NCBI GenBank assembly: GCA_009775605.1
Contig: VSPV01000008.1
Location: 1 to 32,873, forward strand
Origin: Paramuribaculum sp.
GTDB taxonomy: Bacteria > Bacteroidota > Bacteroidia > Bacteroidales > Muribaculaceae
Reading direction: 5' to 3'
Length of the DNA stretch: 32,873 nucleotides
This document shows, in pieces, positions 14,374 through 22,490 of this stretch; the stretch's first letter is position 1, and each line of letters opens with the position of its first letter. The translations under genes and the position numbers were made by a program. The notes below the pieces were generated by a model. The model did not search any database and was not told where the DNA came from. It saw only the letters and a list, made by a program, of their open reading frames with translations.

Positions 14374-15190
14374 TAGCGCTGCGTATGGCAGTCAGGTGCT
14401 CCAGAAGCACGGGCAGCTGAGCCAGAGGAAGCATGTTGGCGCCGTCGCTCTTGGCCACTGACGGGTTCTGATGCGTCTCTATGAAAAGACCGTCCACGCC
14501 AACGGCTATTCCCGCGCGCGCTATGGTCTCTATCAGGTCGGGACGGCCGCCTGTAACGCCTTTTGGCTGGTTAGGCTGCTGCAGTGAATGGGTTGCGTCA
14601 AGAATCACCGGGCATCCGAATTTCTGCATCTCGGGAATTCCGCGGTAATCCACAATCAGGTCCTGATAACCGAAAGAAACGCCTCGTTCGGTAACGGCCA
14701 CATCTTCATTTCCGGCGTCGCGCACTTTCTGCACGGCAAACTGCATGGCTTCCGGCGAAAGGAACTGTCCTTTCTTGATGTTGACGGCTTTGCCGGTGCG
14801 GGCTGCCGCTACAAGAAGGTCGGTCTGGCGGCACAGGAAGGCGGGAATCTGAAGAATATCCACGTATTCGGCTGCCATCGCAGCCTCTTCGGGCAGATGT
14901 ATGTCGGTTACCACGGGACATCCGAATTCGTCCCTTACCTTGGCTAATATGCGCAGGGCTTTCTCGTCGCCTATTCCGGTAAATGAGTCGATGCGTGAGC
15001 GGTTGGCCTTCCGGTAGGAACCTTTGAACACGTAGGGAATGCCGAGTCTTGAAGTGGTTTCCACTATGGTCTCGGCTATCTCAAGAGCCATTTTCTCGCC
15101 TTCTATCACGCAGGGGCCTGCGAGCAGAAAGAAGTTGCCGGAGGCTGTGAGCCGGCTGAACATATTGTTGTCTGGCATATCTGTTTTCAT
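14351..15190 (-). CDS. kdsA: 3-deoxy-8-phosphooctulonate synthase KdsA
   Basis: The 279-residue enzyme condenses phosphoenolpyruvate with D-arabinose 5-phosphate to give KDO 8-phosphate, the first committed step of KDO synthesis for lipopolysaccharide. Diagnostic segments are AGPCVIEG, FKGSYRKANRSRIDS, VTDIHLPEE, NIKKGQFLSPEAM, ERGVSFGYQDLIVD and DATHSLQ. Cys27 in AGPC corresponds to the metal-ligand cysteine of class II (metal-dependent) enzymes, where E. coli KdsA has Asn. The histidine in DATHS and the acidic residues of VDGLFIETHQNP complete the site. Its ATG overlaps the stop of rsmE by one base (TAATG), so translation is coupled. It is the last gene of the seven-gene run. Confidence 0.96.
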   Translation of the reverse strand: MKTDMPDNNMFSRLTASGNFFLLAGPCVIEGEKMALEIAETIVETTSRLGIPYVFKGSYRKANRSRIDSFTGIGDEKALRILAKVRDEFGCPVVTDIHLPEEAAMAAEYVDILQIPAFLCRQTDLLVAAARTGKAVNIKKGQFLSPEAMQFAVQKVRDAGNEDVAVTERGVSFGYQDLIVDYRGIPEMQKFGCPVILDATHSLQQPNQPKGVTGGRPDLIETIARAGIAVGVDGLFIETHQNPSVAKSDGANMLPLAQLPVLLEHLTAIRSAINSFRKA

Positions 15191-15903
15191 TATTCGGGGT
15201 TTATCTGGTCTATTATGTGGAATGTGTCACAGGCCACTATGGCCGCTGTCTCGGTGCGCAGCCGGTTGTCGCCTAAGGTGACCGGAATCCAGCCGCCTTT
15301 TAGAGCTGCATCCACTTCCGCCGGGTCGAAGTCGCCCTCAGGGCCAATAAGCACGGCCGCCGAAGTCCGGGGGCGGTATTCCCGGGCCAGAAGTTTTCTT
15401 TCCGATGTGCTGTCGCAGTGGGCTATAAATTTCTGCTCTGCGGAGCATGAGGCGAGGAATTGCCTGAGGGGTGTCATGGCGTCTATGACCGGAAGCGTGC
15501 ATTTGAGCGACTGCTTCATGGCCGACACGGCTATTTTTTTAAGCCGCTCGGTCTTTATCTCGCGTCGCTCGGAGCGGTTGCAGAGCACCGGCACTATGCG
15601 GTTCACGCCAATTTCGGTAAGTTTCTCCACCATCCATTCCATGCGGTCGAGATGCTTGGTGGGAGCCACGGCCACGGTTATTTCCTGGGGCCAGCACAGC
15701 GGACTGTTCTGGCAGCGGAGTATCTCTACTGCCACATGGCGCTGATGGGCGTCGGTGATACGGCAGGCATACAGGTTTCCCCGGCCGTCGGTCACTTCCA
15801 GCTCGTCGCCGGGACGCATGCGGAGCACTCTCACGGCGTGGCCCGAGTCGCTTTCCGGCAGGGTAAGCGTCTGTTCTATATCGGGGGCGTAGAAGCGTAT
15901 CAT
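15190..15903 (-). CDS. rsmE: 16S rRNA (uracil-1498-N3)-methyltransferase RsmE
   Basis: The 237-residue SPOUT-class methyltransferase has an N-terminal PUA-like part (MIRFYAP..., SGHAVRVLRMRPGDELEVTDG) and the SPOUT domain. The latter shows MEWMVEKLTEIGVNRIVPV, the SAM-binding knot motifs VLIGPEGDFDPAEV and VTLGDNRLRTETAAIVA. It methylates N3 of U1498 in 16S rRNA. The ATG at 15903 matches the family's MxRFY start. The frame stays open further upstream, but that overlaps the symporter gene and is rejected. It lies 8 bp after the symporter stop and overlaps kdsA by one base. Confidence 0.95.
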   Translation of the reverse strand: MIRFYAPDIEQTLTLPESDSGHAVRVLRMRPGDELEVTDGRGNLYACRITDAHQRHVAVEILRCQNSPLCWPQEITVAVAPTKHLDRMEWMVEKLTEIGVNRIVPVLCNRSERREIKTERLKKIAVSAMKQSLKCTLPVIDAMTPLRQFLASCSAEQKFIAHCDSTSERKLLAREYRPRTSAAVLIGPEGDFDPAEVDAALKGGWIPVTLGDNRLRTETAAIVACDTFHIIDQINPE

Positions 15904-15911
15904 TTTTTTGT

Positions 15912-17246
15912 TTATTCGGGTGAAATCATTCCTTCGGGTGCGGCGGGAGCGCTTTCGGCCTGCTCTTCCGAAAGTTTCGGCGACGGGGTGTCGTCGCGGA
16001 ACACTATCCAGAACATCACGGCCACTATCAGGGCGTAGGCGGCGAATATGAGCCATGCCGTGTGCCATCCCTCCACCTGCTCGATGCCGGCGGGGCGGGA
16101 GAATACGAGGTGGTTGGCAACAGCGCCCGCTCCAAGGGTGCCTATGGTGGCGCCGATACCGTTGGTCATGAGCATGAACAGTCCCTGGGCGCTCGAGCGC
16201 ATCTCGGGCGACGTCTGCTTGTCGACGTAGAGCGAGCCTGAGATATTGAAGAAGTCAAATGCCACGCCGTAGACTATCATCGAGAGGATGAACAGCCACA
16301 CTCCGGAGCCGGGGTTGCCGATGCCGAAGAATCCGAAGCGGAGCACCCATGCGAACATGGCTATGAGCATCACGCCTTTTATGCCGAAGCGTTTAAGAAA
16401 GTAGGGTATCAGCAGTATGCACAGAGTCTCGGAAACCTGCGAGAGCGAAATCAGAGCGGTGGCGTTGCGCGCTCCCCATGCCTCGGCATACTCTGCTACC
16501 GAGGCGAAGCCGGATATGAACGAGCTGCCATAGGAATTGGTGATCTGGAGCGATACACCCAGGAACATGGAGAAGATGAAAAACACTGCCATCCTGCGCG
16601 TGCGGAAGAGGCTGAATGCCTTCAGGCCCAAAGCATCGGCGAGCGATGCGCTGTTGCCGCGCGAAGTGGGGCAGGAGGGCATTGTGAGAGCGTAGGCCGC
16701 GAGAATAAGACTGAATATGGCCGAGGCGAAGAACTGGCTGTAAGTGTCGGCCAGCTGCACTCCGTCTATTCTTACGAAATTGACAAGCAGCATGGCCACT
16801 ATGAAGCCCACGGTTCCCCATACGCGTATGGGCGGGAAATGTTTCACCGTGTCGAGTCCGGCCTTGGAAAGCGCATTGTAGGCCACCGAGTTGGCCAGAC
16901 CGATGGTGGGCATATAGAATGCCACGCTTATGGTATAAAGTGTGAACAGCGGCCCGAACAGCGGCTGGGCGGTGGTGGCGCAGTAAAGTCCGGCGGCTCC
17001 CATGGCCAGACCGGCTATTAGATGACAGAGGCTGAGCATGCGCTGGGCCTGTATCCAGCGGTCGGCCACTATGCCTATGAGCGCGGGCATTATTATGGAT
17101 ACGAGTCCCTGCACGGTATAGAACCAGTAGATATCCTGGGCCATGCCTATCGACGAGAGATAGATTCCCAGGGAGATGAGGTAGGAACCCCAGACGGCGA
17201 AGTTGAGGAAATTTAGCGCCGAGAGTTTGATTTTTATGGTATTCAT
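15912..17246 (-). CDS. Nucleoside:H+ symporter-type MFS permease (NupG-like)
   Basis: The 444-residue protein has about 12 hydrophobic segments and begins MNTIKIKLSALNFLNFAVWGSYLISLG, the typical start of Bacteroidetes NupG/XapB-family (nucleoside:H+ symporter) permeases. Other typical blocks are GIVADRWIQAQRMLSLCHL between helices 2 and 3, PPIRVWGTVGFIVAM before helix 5, and FDFFNISGSLYVDKQTSPEMRSSAQGLF near helix 10. It should move nucleosides inward with protons. The tail of about 30 residues is acidic and proline-rich. ATG 17246 is chosen because the frame further upstream is non-hydrophobic and overlaps the preceding gene. It sits in the middle of the minus-strand run. Confidence 0.9.
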   Translation of the reverse strand: MNTIKIKLSALNFLNFAVWGSYLISLGIYLSSIGMAQDIYWFYTVQGLVSIIMPALIGIVADRWIQAQRMLSLCHLIAGLAMGAAGLYCATTAQPLFGPLFTLYTISVAFYMPTIGLANSVAYNALSKAGLDTVKHFPPIRVWGTVGFIVAMLLVNFVRIDGVQLADTYSQFFASAIFSLILAAYALTMPSCPTSRGNSASLADALGLKAFSLFRTRRMAVFFIFSMFLGVSLQITNSYGSSFISGFASVAEYAEAWGARNATALISLSQVSETLCILLIPYFLKRFGIKGVMLIAMFAWVLRFGFFGIGNPGSGVWLFILSMIVYGVAFDFFNISGSLYVDKQTSPEMRSSAQGLFMLMTNGIGATIGTLGAGAVANHLVFSRPAGIEQVEGWHTAWLIFAAYALIVAVMFWIVFRDDTPSPKLSEEQAESAPAAPEGMISPE

Positions 17247-17277
17247 GAGGTGAAACGGATAATTGCTGGATAAGGGG

Positions 17278-17925
17278 TCAGTCGTTTTTCTTGTTGCGCA
17301 GGATTTCTGCCACACGGGCGGCTTCCTCGTAGTTTTCATTGTCGATGAGCCGTTGAAGCGTGCGCTCGAGTTCTTCAACGGTATATTTCTCGTAGCGGGG
17401 TTCTTCTTCCACATCGGCGGGGAGGTCGAATCCCGACAACCGCCGGACGCCGCCCTCGTTTTCTTCCGGGGTGTCGTCCTCGTCGGCGTCCTCCGTGCCT
17501 TCATGCTGCTCCATCAGGAATCCTGTCTCGTCAAGAATCTCGGGCGTGGTATAGATGGGCGCATGGGTGCGCATGGCAATCGCTATGGCATCGGATGTGC
17601 GCGAGTCGATCACCACGGTGCGGTCGCCGTCGGTAAAGGTGAGTTCCGAGGAGAATATGCCGTCCTCGAACTTATAGATGAACACTTCCTTGAGCTTTAC
17701 CCCGAATGCATGGGCGAAGCTTACAAACAGGTCGTGGGTCATGGGACGGGGGGGCACGATGCTTTCAAGGCGCAAGGCTATCGACTGGGCTTCGGCGGCT
17801 CCTATCACCACGGGTATGCGGTAAGGGCCGTCCACTTGCGCCAGAATCAGGGCGTAGGCTCCCGTCTGGATCTGGGAGTAGGATATTCCGAGCACGGAAA
17901 GCCTTATTCTTGAGTCGGAGTTCAT
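17278..17925 (-). CDS. Bifunctional nuclease family protein (DUF151) with C-terminal UVR motif
   Basis: Residues 1-150 of 215 match the DUF151/bifunctional nuclease domain: [30 protein letters not shown], then [17 protein letters not shown], then [20 protein letters not shown]. An acidic linker ([14 protein letters not shown]) leads to a C-terminal UvrB/UvrC-type motif ([30 protein letters not shown]). The combined form is usual in Bacteroidetes. DUF151 members have been reported as DNases/RNases in plants and archaea; the bacterial role is uncertain. Its ATG overlaps the mnmA stop by 4 nt, so translation is coupled to that tRNA-modification gene. Confidence 0.93.
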   Translation of the reverse strand: MNSDSRIRLSVLGISYSQIQTGAYALILAQVDGPYRIPVVIGAAEAQSIALRLESIVPPRPMTHDLFVSFAHAFGVKLKEVFIYKFEDGIFSSELTFTDGDRTVVIDSRTSDAIAIAMRTHAPIYTTPEILDETGFLMEQHEGTEDADEDDTPEENEGGVRRLSGFDLPADVEEEPRYEKYTVEELERTLQRLIDNENYEEAARVAEILRNKKND

Positions 17926-19052
17926 TTATCGGATGGGGTTGTTTTTACTGTTGGGGATGGTTGGGAGGAAGAGCCGGTGATTACGGCGCGTCCGGTTATG
18001 ATGCCGCTTCCGAGACATATTGACGAGGATGTGTCATAAACCACGGCAAACTGTCCCGGGGCGATGCCCTGTACTCTGGTCTCTGATTCGATCACGTATT
18101 CACCTTCGCCGAGGCGCGTGATGGTTCCGCGGAGAAATTCGGGCGTGTGGCGGTTTTTGAACGTGATGGGCCTATGGTCGCAGTCCGTGCCCCACGGGTC
18201 GCCCGATATCCAGTGCATTTCCTGCAGATGGAGGGAGCGGCCATACTGTTTTTCGGTGTCGTATCCGCGCGACACGTAGATGGCGTTGTCGTCCACGCAT
18301 TTTTTCACCACGAACCAGGGGCCGCCGCTCAGTCCGAGGCCCTTGCGCTGTCCTATTGTGTGGAACCAGTAGCCGCGGTGTTCGCCAAGCTTGCGCCCTG
18401 TCTCTATCTCTATTATGGGGCCGGGCCGTTCGCCGAGATGTCGGCGTATGAAGTCGTTGTAGTTTATCTTGCCTAAGAAGCATATACCCTGGCTGTCGCG
18501 TCGCTTGGCGTTGGGCAGCGAGGTGAGTTCGGCTATACGGCGCACCGCTGCCTTGGGAAGATCGCCGATGGGGAACATCAGATGGCAGAGCTGTTTGTAT
18601 GAAATCCGGGCCAGGAAGTCGGTCTGGTCCTTCACCGGGTCCGGAGCGGTGCCGAGGTATGTGCGGCCGTCGATATTGCGTATGGTGGCATAATGCCCCG
18701 TGGCGGTAGCATCGAACTCGTGGCCCACGCGCTCCTCGAAATACCCGAATTTGATCATCTTGTTGCACATTATGTCGGGGTTCGGGGTGAGTCCCTCCTT
18801 GACGGTGCGCAGGGCGTAGGCCATCACGTTGTCCCAGTATTCCTGATGCAGAGGCACGATGTCGAGGGGCAGGCGGTAGCGTGCGGCGATGAGGCTGCAC
18901 ATCTCTATGTCCTCCTCGGCGGCGCAGTCGCCTTCGTCCGTGTCGAGACCTATGCGTATGTAGAAAAGGTGTGGCGAATGGCCCTGCTCCACCAGACGGT
19001 GCACGGCCACGGCGCTGTCCACGCCTCCCGATATAAGCATTGCGATGTTCAT
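17922..19052 (-). CDS. mnmA: tRNA-specific 2-thiouridylase MnmA
   Basis: The 376-residue enzyme makes 2-thiouridine at wobble position 34 of tRNAs for Lys, Glu and Gln. The ATP-binding PP-loop is SGGVDSA (residues 8-14). The first catalytic cysteine is Cys96 in [13 protein letters not shown] and the second is Cys191 in [24 protein letters not shown] and [11 protein letters not shown] are further family blocks. The C-terminal third is the beta-barrel tRNA-binding part, with [19 protein letters not shown] and [12 protein letters not shown]. The gene starts 30 bp after the DoxX stop and overlaps the next gene by 4 nt. Confidence 0.95.
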   Translation of the reverse strand: MNIAMLISGGVDSAVAVHRLVEQGHSPHLFYIRIGLDTDEGDCAAEEDIEMCSLIAARYRLPLDIVPLHQEYWDNVMAYALRTVKEGLTPNPDIMCNKMIKFGYFEERVGHEFDATATGHYATIRNIDGRTYLGTAPDPVKDQTDFLARISYKQLCHLMFPIGDLPKAAVRRIAELTSLPNAKRRDSQGICFLGKINYNDFIRRHLGERPGPIIEIETGRKLGEHRGYWFHTIGQRKGLGLSGGPWFVVKKCVDDNAIYVSRGYDTEKQYGRSLHLQEMHWISGDPWGTDCDHRPITFKNRHTPEFLRGTITRLGEGEYVIESETRVQGIAPGQFAVVYDTSSSICLGSGIITGRAVITGSSSQPSPTVKTTPSDK

Positions 19053-19082
19053 GTGGGTGATTGGGGGCGGTGAATTGAAAGG

Positions 19083-19592
19083 TTACTTTTCTCCTATTAT
19101 CTCGGTCTCGGTGCGGTTGGTGTTCTCGAGATAGAAGTAGGAGAAGAAGTAGTCGAGCGATATTTTACCGGGGCCCAGAAGCATTATGGTGGCGTAGATG
19201 CCGATGAACATAATGGGCACATAGCCGGGTTCGGTACAGTCGATGGTCATGGCCATGGTGTCAGACATCAGGTCGTGCAGGATATAGTGCTCGGCTACAA
19301 TCATGGAGATGATGGGCGGGATGCACGACACGCGCGTGAGAAATCCCACCATTATGAGCAGCGAGCAGATCAGCTCCACGCATATCATCAGTATGAGGCA
19401 TGTTTCCGACGACATGCCCAGCGCGGTGGGGAACACATGTCGGAGCTCGGAGAATCCTATCAGCTGGCGTATTCCGAAGTTTATGAACATTACGCCAACG
19501 AACAGCCGCAGGAACAGGCGTCCAAGGTTGCTGTAGGTGTAGCGCGAGAATTTCACGAATATTCTTCCGGCTTTGTCGGTCAATGCGTTCAT
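19083..19592 (-). CDS. DoxX family membrane protein
   Basis: The 169-residue protein has four predicted membrane helices: about NLGRLFLRLFVGVMFINFGI, TCLILMICVELICSLLIMVG, a weaker one around CIPPIISMIVAEHYI, and YVPIMFIGIYATIMLLGPG. The closing GPGKISLDYF is the usual DoxX ending. DoxX proteins are quinone-linked membrane proteins of poorly defined role, with some members tied to thiol or oxidative-stress handling. It lies between a thioredoxin-like protein gene (21-bp gap) and mnmA (30-bp gap), so a redox or thiol connection is possible but is inference. Confidence 0.88.
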   Translation of the reverse strand: MNALTDKAGRIFVKFSRYTYSNLGRLFLRLFVGVMFINFGIRQLIGFSELRHVFPTALGMSSETCLILMICVELICSLLIMVGFLTRVSCIPPIISMIVAEHYILHDLMSDTMAMTIDCTEPGYVPIMFIGIYATIMLLGPGKISLDYFFSYFYLENTNRTETEIIGEK

Positions 19593-19613
19593 GGCTATGG
19601 GGAGATTGAGTTG

Positions 19614-20534
19614 TTACTGTTTCGGGGCCGCGGGAGTGCGCTTGGGGTGGAAGGCTGAGAGGATGGAGAGCACCGCCTCGGCATTGTCTGTCTTGAGCTG
19701 TATGAGTCCCTTGTGGTCTATGAGGTAGAGGGTGGGGGAGCGGCGTATGTCGTAGATTTCGTCGATTTCGGGGGCCGCGCCCACGGTCCATGAGGAAGGA
19801 TAGGAGGCGGTGGCGTTAAGCCACAGGGGGTCGGTGCCCTCGGTGGGGGTGATGCTCACGATGTCGACCACTCCGGTCTCCACGAGTTTCTGGGTATGCA
19901 GGTCGGCGTCGAGGCGCACACGGGCCAGGCGGCAGTCGGTGCAGTCGGGGTCGTTGAAGAAGAGCACGGTCACGCGCGCGGTTGTGTCGGGCTGGAAGGT
20001 GCGTTTGAGCCCTTCGGGGGTGGTGAACTCGAATTCAGGCGCTTTCATTCCGCGCTGGGTGCGCGAGAGGGTGCGGGCCTGATGTTCGAAGCGCATCTTG
20101 GCGTTGCGGTCCACGCCGCGGTTGTCGGCCACGGCCTGTGCGAATATCACGTAGATCTCGTCGCTGGGAAGCATGGCGGTGTCGGCGTAGAGCTTGCCTT
20201 CGGCGAGTTCGGCGATGAACAGAAGGTCTTCCGGCTTTTTGATTGACTTGAGGAATTTGCTCACCGATGCCTTGGCCTTGGTGGCGGTGGCGTGGGGCAT
20301 GAAATTGATGTAGGTGTCGAATGCCTCGGCCATCTTCGAGCGCGAGGAAAACACCTTTTTCATGTCGGCGAAATCCCAGTAATGTTCCACCATGTAGTCG
20401 AGACGGTTGTCAAACGATTTTATGGAGTCGGGGATTATCGGCAGCTGGAAATAGGGTTGCTGGACGGTGGTCTGCGCGTTCATGGCGCCGACGCAGGCAA
20501 GGAAAAGGGAGAGAAATGCTATCAGTTTGTTCAT
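19614..20534 (-). CDS. Exported DUF5106 / thioredoxin-like protein
   Basis: The 306-residue protein has a signal peptide (MNKLIAFLSLFLACVGAMNAQ) and should be periplasmic. Residues about 30-160 form the helical DUF5106 region seen in Bacteroidetes (FDNRLDYMVEHYWDFADM is typical). Residues 165-300 are thioredoxin-like: APEFEFTTPEG, the strand VTVLFFNDPDC, a CxxC at Cys198/Cys201 (CTDC), and a cis-proline loop in RRSPTLYLIDHKG. It probably acts in periplasmic thiol-disulfide exchange. It is first in the minus-strand run that continues to kdsA; a consensus -7 element is at 20616-20623. Confidence 0.88.
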   Translation of the reverse strand: MNKLIAFLSLFLACVGAMNAQTTVQQPYFQLPIIPDSIKSFDNRLDYMVEHYWDFADMKKVFSSRSKMAEAFDTYINFMPHATATKAKASVSKFLKSIKKPEDLLFIAELAEGKLYADTAMLPSDEIYVIFAQAVADNRGVDRNAKMRFEHQARTLSRTQRGMKAPEFEFTTPEGLKRTFQPDTTARVTVLFFNDPDCTDCRLARVRLDADLHTQKLVETGVVDIVSITPTEGTDPLWLNATASYPSSWTVGAAPEIDEIYDIRRSPTLYLIDHKGLIQLKTDNAEAVLSILSAFHPKRTPAAPKQ

Positions 20535-20615
20535 CAGCGTTTTGTCTGTTTGTTAATAGAGCGTCAGGTCAAGTGTAGGCGCATTGCGGCGCCGACACTC
20601 TTACGGACTTAATTA

Positions 20616-20623
20616 CAAAATTA
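20616..20623 (-). promoter_or_regulatory. -7 promoter element for the DUF5106-to-kdsA gene run
   Basis: The minus strand reads TAATTTTG, a perfect TAnnTTTG, about 80 bp upstream of the ATG at 20534. It is the only consensus box I find for the seven genes from 20534 down to 14351. Confidence 0.5.
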
Positions 20624-20682
20624 CTAATTATCCTGTGAATGATGAAATTTTTTGGGGTGGCCGCAGCCTCTGGCATCGGATT

Positions 20683-20730
20683 GTTAACATAAAAAACAGT
20701 ACCGTTAACAGAGAAAACAGCACTGTTAAC
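20683..20730. promoter_or_regulatory. Three GTTAAC sites at exact 21-bp spacing
   Basis: GTTAAC occurs at 20683, 20704 and 20725. Sites 2 and 3 also share AACAG upstream, and sites 1 and 3 share the following ATAA. Twenty-one base pairs is two helical turns, so all three present the same DNA face. The cluster lies in the 254-bp divergent gap between the minus-strand promoter at 20616 and the plus-strand promoter at 20774. It looks like a cooperative operator for one or both sides. Confidence 0.6.
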
Positions 20731-20773
20731 ATAATTTGTGTGATTCGCATGGCGCCGTTCGGTGCCGGAACGT

Positions 20774-20781
20774 TAAATTTG
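20774..20781 (+). promoter_or_regulatory. -7 promoter element giving a near-leaderless yolD-like transcript
   Basis: TAAATTTG ends seven bases before the ATG at 20789, so transcription would start within about three bases of the start codon. The conserved KYDDIIN of this family follows the ATG immediately, ruling out a later start. Confidence 0.55.
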
Positions 20782-20788
20782 CCGATAC

Positions 20789-21205
20789 ATGGGAAAATAC
20801 GACGATATAATCAATCTCAACTATCCCTACGAGTCGGATGCGCCGCACCCGATGCCGATGCATAAGCGTGCCGCGCAATTCAGGGGATTTGCGGCCCTTC
20901 GCGGTCATGCCGAGTCTATTGAGGAGCTTCTGCGCGAGACCACCGAGAAAGTGGAGCTTACCGAAGACGCCTGCCAGGAGCTTTCGCAGCGCATGAGCGT
21001 GGTGATAGCCGCTGCTCCGGTAAAGGTTTCGATAAAGCATTTTGTTCCCGACCCCGTGAAGAGCGGCGGGGCTTACCGCGTGACGCGCGGGCGCTTTCTG
21101 CGTGTCGACTCATCCCGTTCGGCGGTGGTGCTGGCGGGGGGCGTGACTATTCTCCTGGACAATATTGTGGAAATCGACTCTCCGGCCCTCGACAAATTTC
21201 TGTGA
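20789..21205 (+). CDS. YolD-like family protein
   Basis: The 138-residue cytoplasmic protein begins MGKYDDIINLNYPYES and continues with MPMHKRAAQFRGFAALRGH, a predicted helix (SIEELLRETTEKVELTEDA) and a C-terminal beta-rich half starting IKHFVPDPVKSGGAYR. This order (KYDDIINL, M-x-x-RAAQF-x-PFAAL-GH, then FVPD--K-GG-Y) is the pattern of YolD-like proteins. In Firmicutes these lie beside Y-family DNA polymerases and are often damage-inducible. Here no polymerase gene is adjacent. Function is unknown; a link to DNA damage is inference from the family. The 21-bp-phased sites upstream suggest tight control. Confidence 0.82.
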   Translation: MGKYDDIINLNYPYESDAPHPMPMHKRAAQFRGFAALRGHAESIEELLRETTEKVELTEDACQELSQRMSVVIAAAPVKVSIKHFVPDPVKSGGAYRVTRGRFLRVDSSRSAVVLAGGVTILLDNIVEIDSPALDKFL

Positions 21206-21285
21206 TCGGCTTCCGGATGTTACAATCGTATTAAATATTAATGCCAATGTATACTCAGAGGATACTAAAGTGTCGTCCTGCAGGG

Positions 21286-21323
21286 TATCTTTGTTATCAG
21301 GACGCGACAAAGCCGAAGCGTCC
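21286..21323 (+). promoter_or_regulatory. Promoter and 5' hairpin ahead of the retropepsin-like gene
   Basis: TATCTTTG (21286-21293) is a perfect TAnnTTTG, predicting a start near 21298. GGACGC (21300-21305) and GCGTCC (21318-21323) then form a hairpin at the very 5' end of a leader of about 73 nt before the ATG at 21372. No clear -33 TTG is present. Confidence 0.45.
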
Positions 21324-21371
21324 CTGTATCCCTTAAGGCGTGATAGCCCGCATAACGTTTAGCTACTTTTT

Positions 21372-22355
21372 ATGAAGAAGGTATATATCATATTATTAAC
21401 CGTGCTGATAGCCGCCGCAGGGGCCTATCTTGTGCTCCTGAACACGCTCGGCCCGCAGAGAAATCTGTGTCTCGCCCATCCCGAGGCTTCCACGGGACGC
21501 ATGTTCCTGTCGCAGACTCCCATTCTGGTGGAGATGGCGCCGGGAGTGCGGTTCAAGCTCGACACCGGATCGGGTGTGAGCACCATCAATCCTTCCGACA
21601 TAGAGAAGCTGCGTGAGGCCGGCATCAATGTCAGTCCGGTCACGCTCTTTGCCGTGGACCGCGACGCCTACGCCCGTTACAATTTCTATACCGATGCAGT
21701 GAGAGTCGATTTTCCTCTCTATGACTATGATTTCATGGCTGACTCCACGGGCCGCGCAATTCCTGTGGGAACTCCCCGCAGGGTGAATACTCTGGAGAAT
21801 GTGGACTTCTTTGTGGCTCCCGGGATTTCCACTCTGGGTATCGATGTCATGCAAAAAATGATGGTGGAGTATCTCTACAATGAGCAGGCTCTTGCCTTTC
21901 ACAACCGCCGTCCGAAGGGCTATCAGGAAACCGTAGAACTGCGGCGCAGCCTTAATCCTCTCTATTTTTTCATAACCGGAGAGCGTTATTACATGAATGT
22001 GGGGGTGGACCATATCTACAACGATTATTACATCGACACCGGCCTCCAGCTGGCAATGCTCAAGCTTCCCTCCGCCCAGGCCGACCGTTCAGGCCATACG
22101 TTGCGCGAGGACTCGGTGCGCACGCTCCTCAATGTCCACAAGGCCCTTACCGACGACCGCGCCTGGATTGAGCTGGGCCACCGTGCCGGATACCGCCGCG
22201 CCAGCTATTACGACAGTGAGGAGCCTTACGGCATCAATCCCCTGAATATTTTCACGCAGGACATGCTCCTTGATTTCGGCGGAGGCATGATTTATCTGCG
22301 TCCGTATTGCGTGCCAAACATCATACGCAACAAGAGCGCCGCGGCCCGGTGGTGA
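21372..22355 (+). CDS. Membrane-anchored protein with two retropepsin-like aspartyl protease repeats
   Basis: The 327-residue protein starts with a single hydrophobic segment (VYIILLTVLIAAAGAYLVLL), so it is anchored or exported with the rest outside the cytoplasm. The body shows two repeats of the retropepsin layout. In the first, FKLDTGSGVSTI (Asp64) leads about 90 residues later to TLGIDVMQKMMVEY. In the second, YYIDTGLQLAMLKL (Asp222) leads about 65 residues later to INPLNIFTQDMLLDFGGG. Two DTG lobes in one chain could form a pepsin-like pseudo-dimer. Activity is not certain, because the second motif is DTGL rather than DTG(S/A). Convergent with the fimbrial locus. Confidence 0.78.
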   Translation: MKKVYIILLTVLIAAAGAYLVLLNTLGPQRNLCLAHPEASTGRMFLSQTPILVEMAPGVRFKLDTGSGVSTINPSDIEKLREAGINVSPVTLFAVDRDAYARYNFYTDAVRVDFPLYDYDFMADSTGRAIPVGTPRRVNTLENVDFFVAPGISTLGIDVMQKMMVEYLYNEQALAFHNRRPKGYQETVELRRSLNPLYFFITGERYYMNVGVDHIYNDYYIDTGLQLAMLKLPSAQADRSGHTLREDSVRTLLNVHKALTDDRAWIELGHRAGYRRASYYDSEEPYGINPLNIFTQDMLLDFGGGMIYLRPYCVPNIIRNKSAAARW

Positions 22356-22381
22356 TACCCCCCCGGTAGCGATAAAGTAAG

Positions 22382-22408
22382 AAGGACGACCATCTGGCGG
22401 CCGTCCTT
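22382..22408. terminator. Terminator hairpin between convergent transcripts
   Basis: AAGGACG pairs with CGTCCTT, with a further CC/GG pair inside, around a short loop. On the minus strand CTTCTTACTTTATC follows, giving a moderate U-tract that suits the end of the fimbrial transcript, 80-110 bp past its last stop. The plus side lacks a T-run. Confidence 0.55.
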
Positions 22409-22490
22409 CCCTGTGAGATTTCATCCCTGCATACGCTGATGAAATCCGTTCCCTGTATGCACCTTAAAGAGTTTATTTGCGCTAATGAGT

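Noticed and set aside
20673..20735. CRISPR-like array formed by the GTTAAC repeats
   Set aside because: The units are 21 bp, only three in number, with a 6-8 bp conserved core and no distinct spacers; no cas gene is nearby. An operator cluster fits better.
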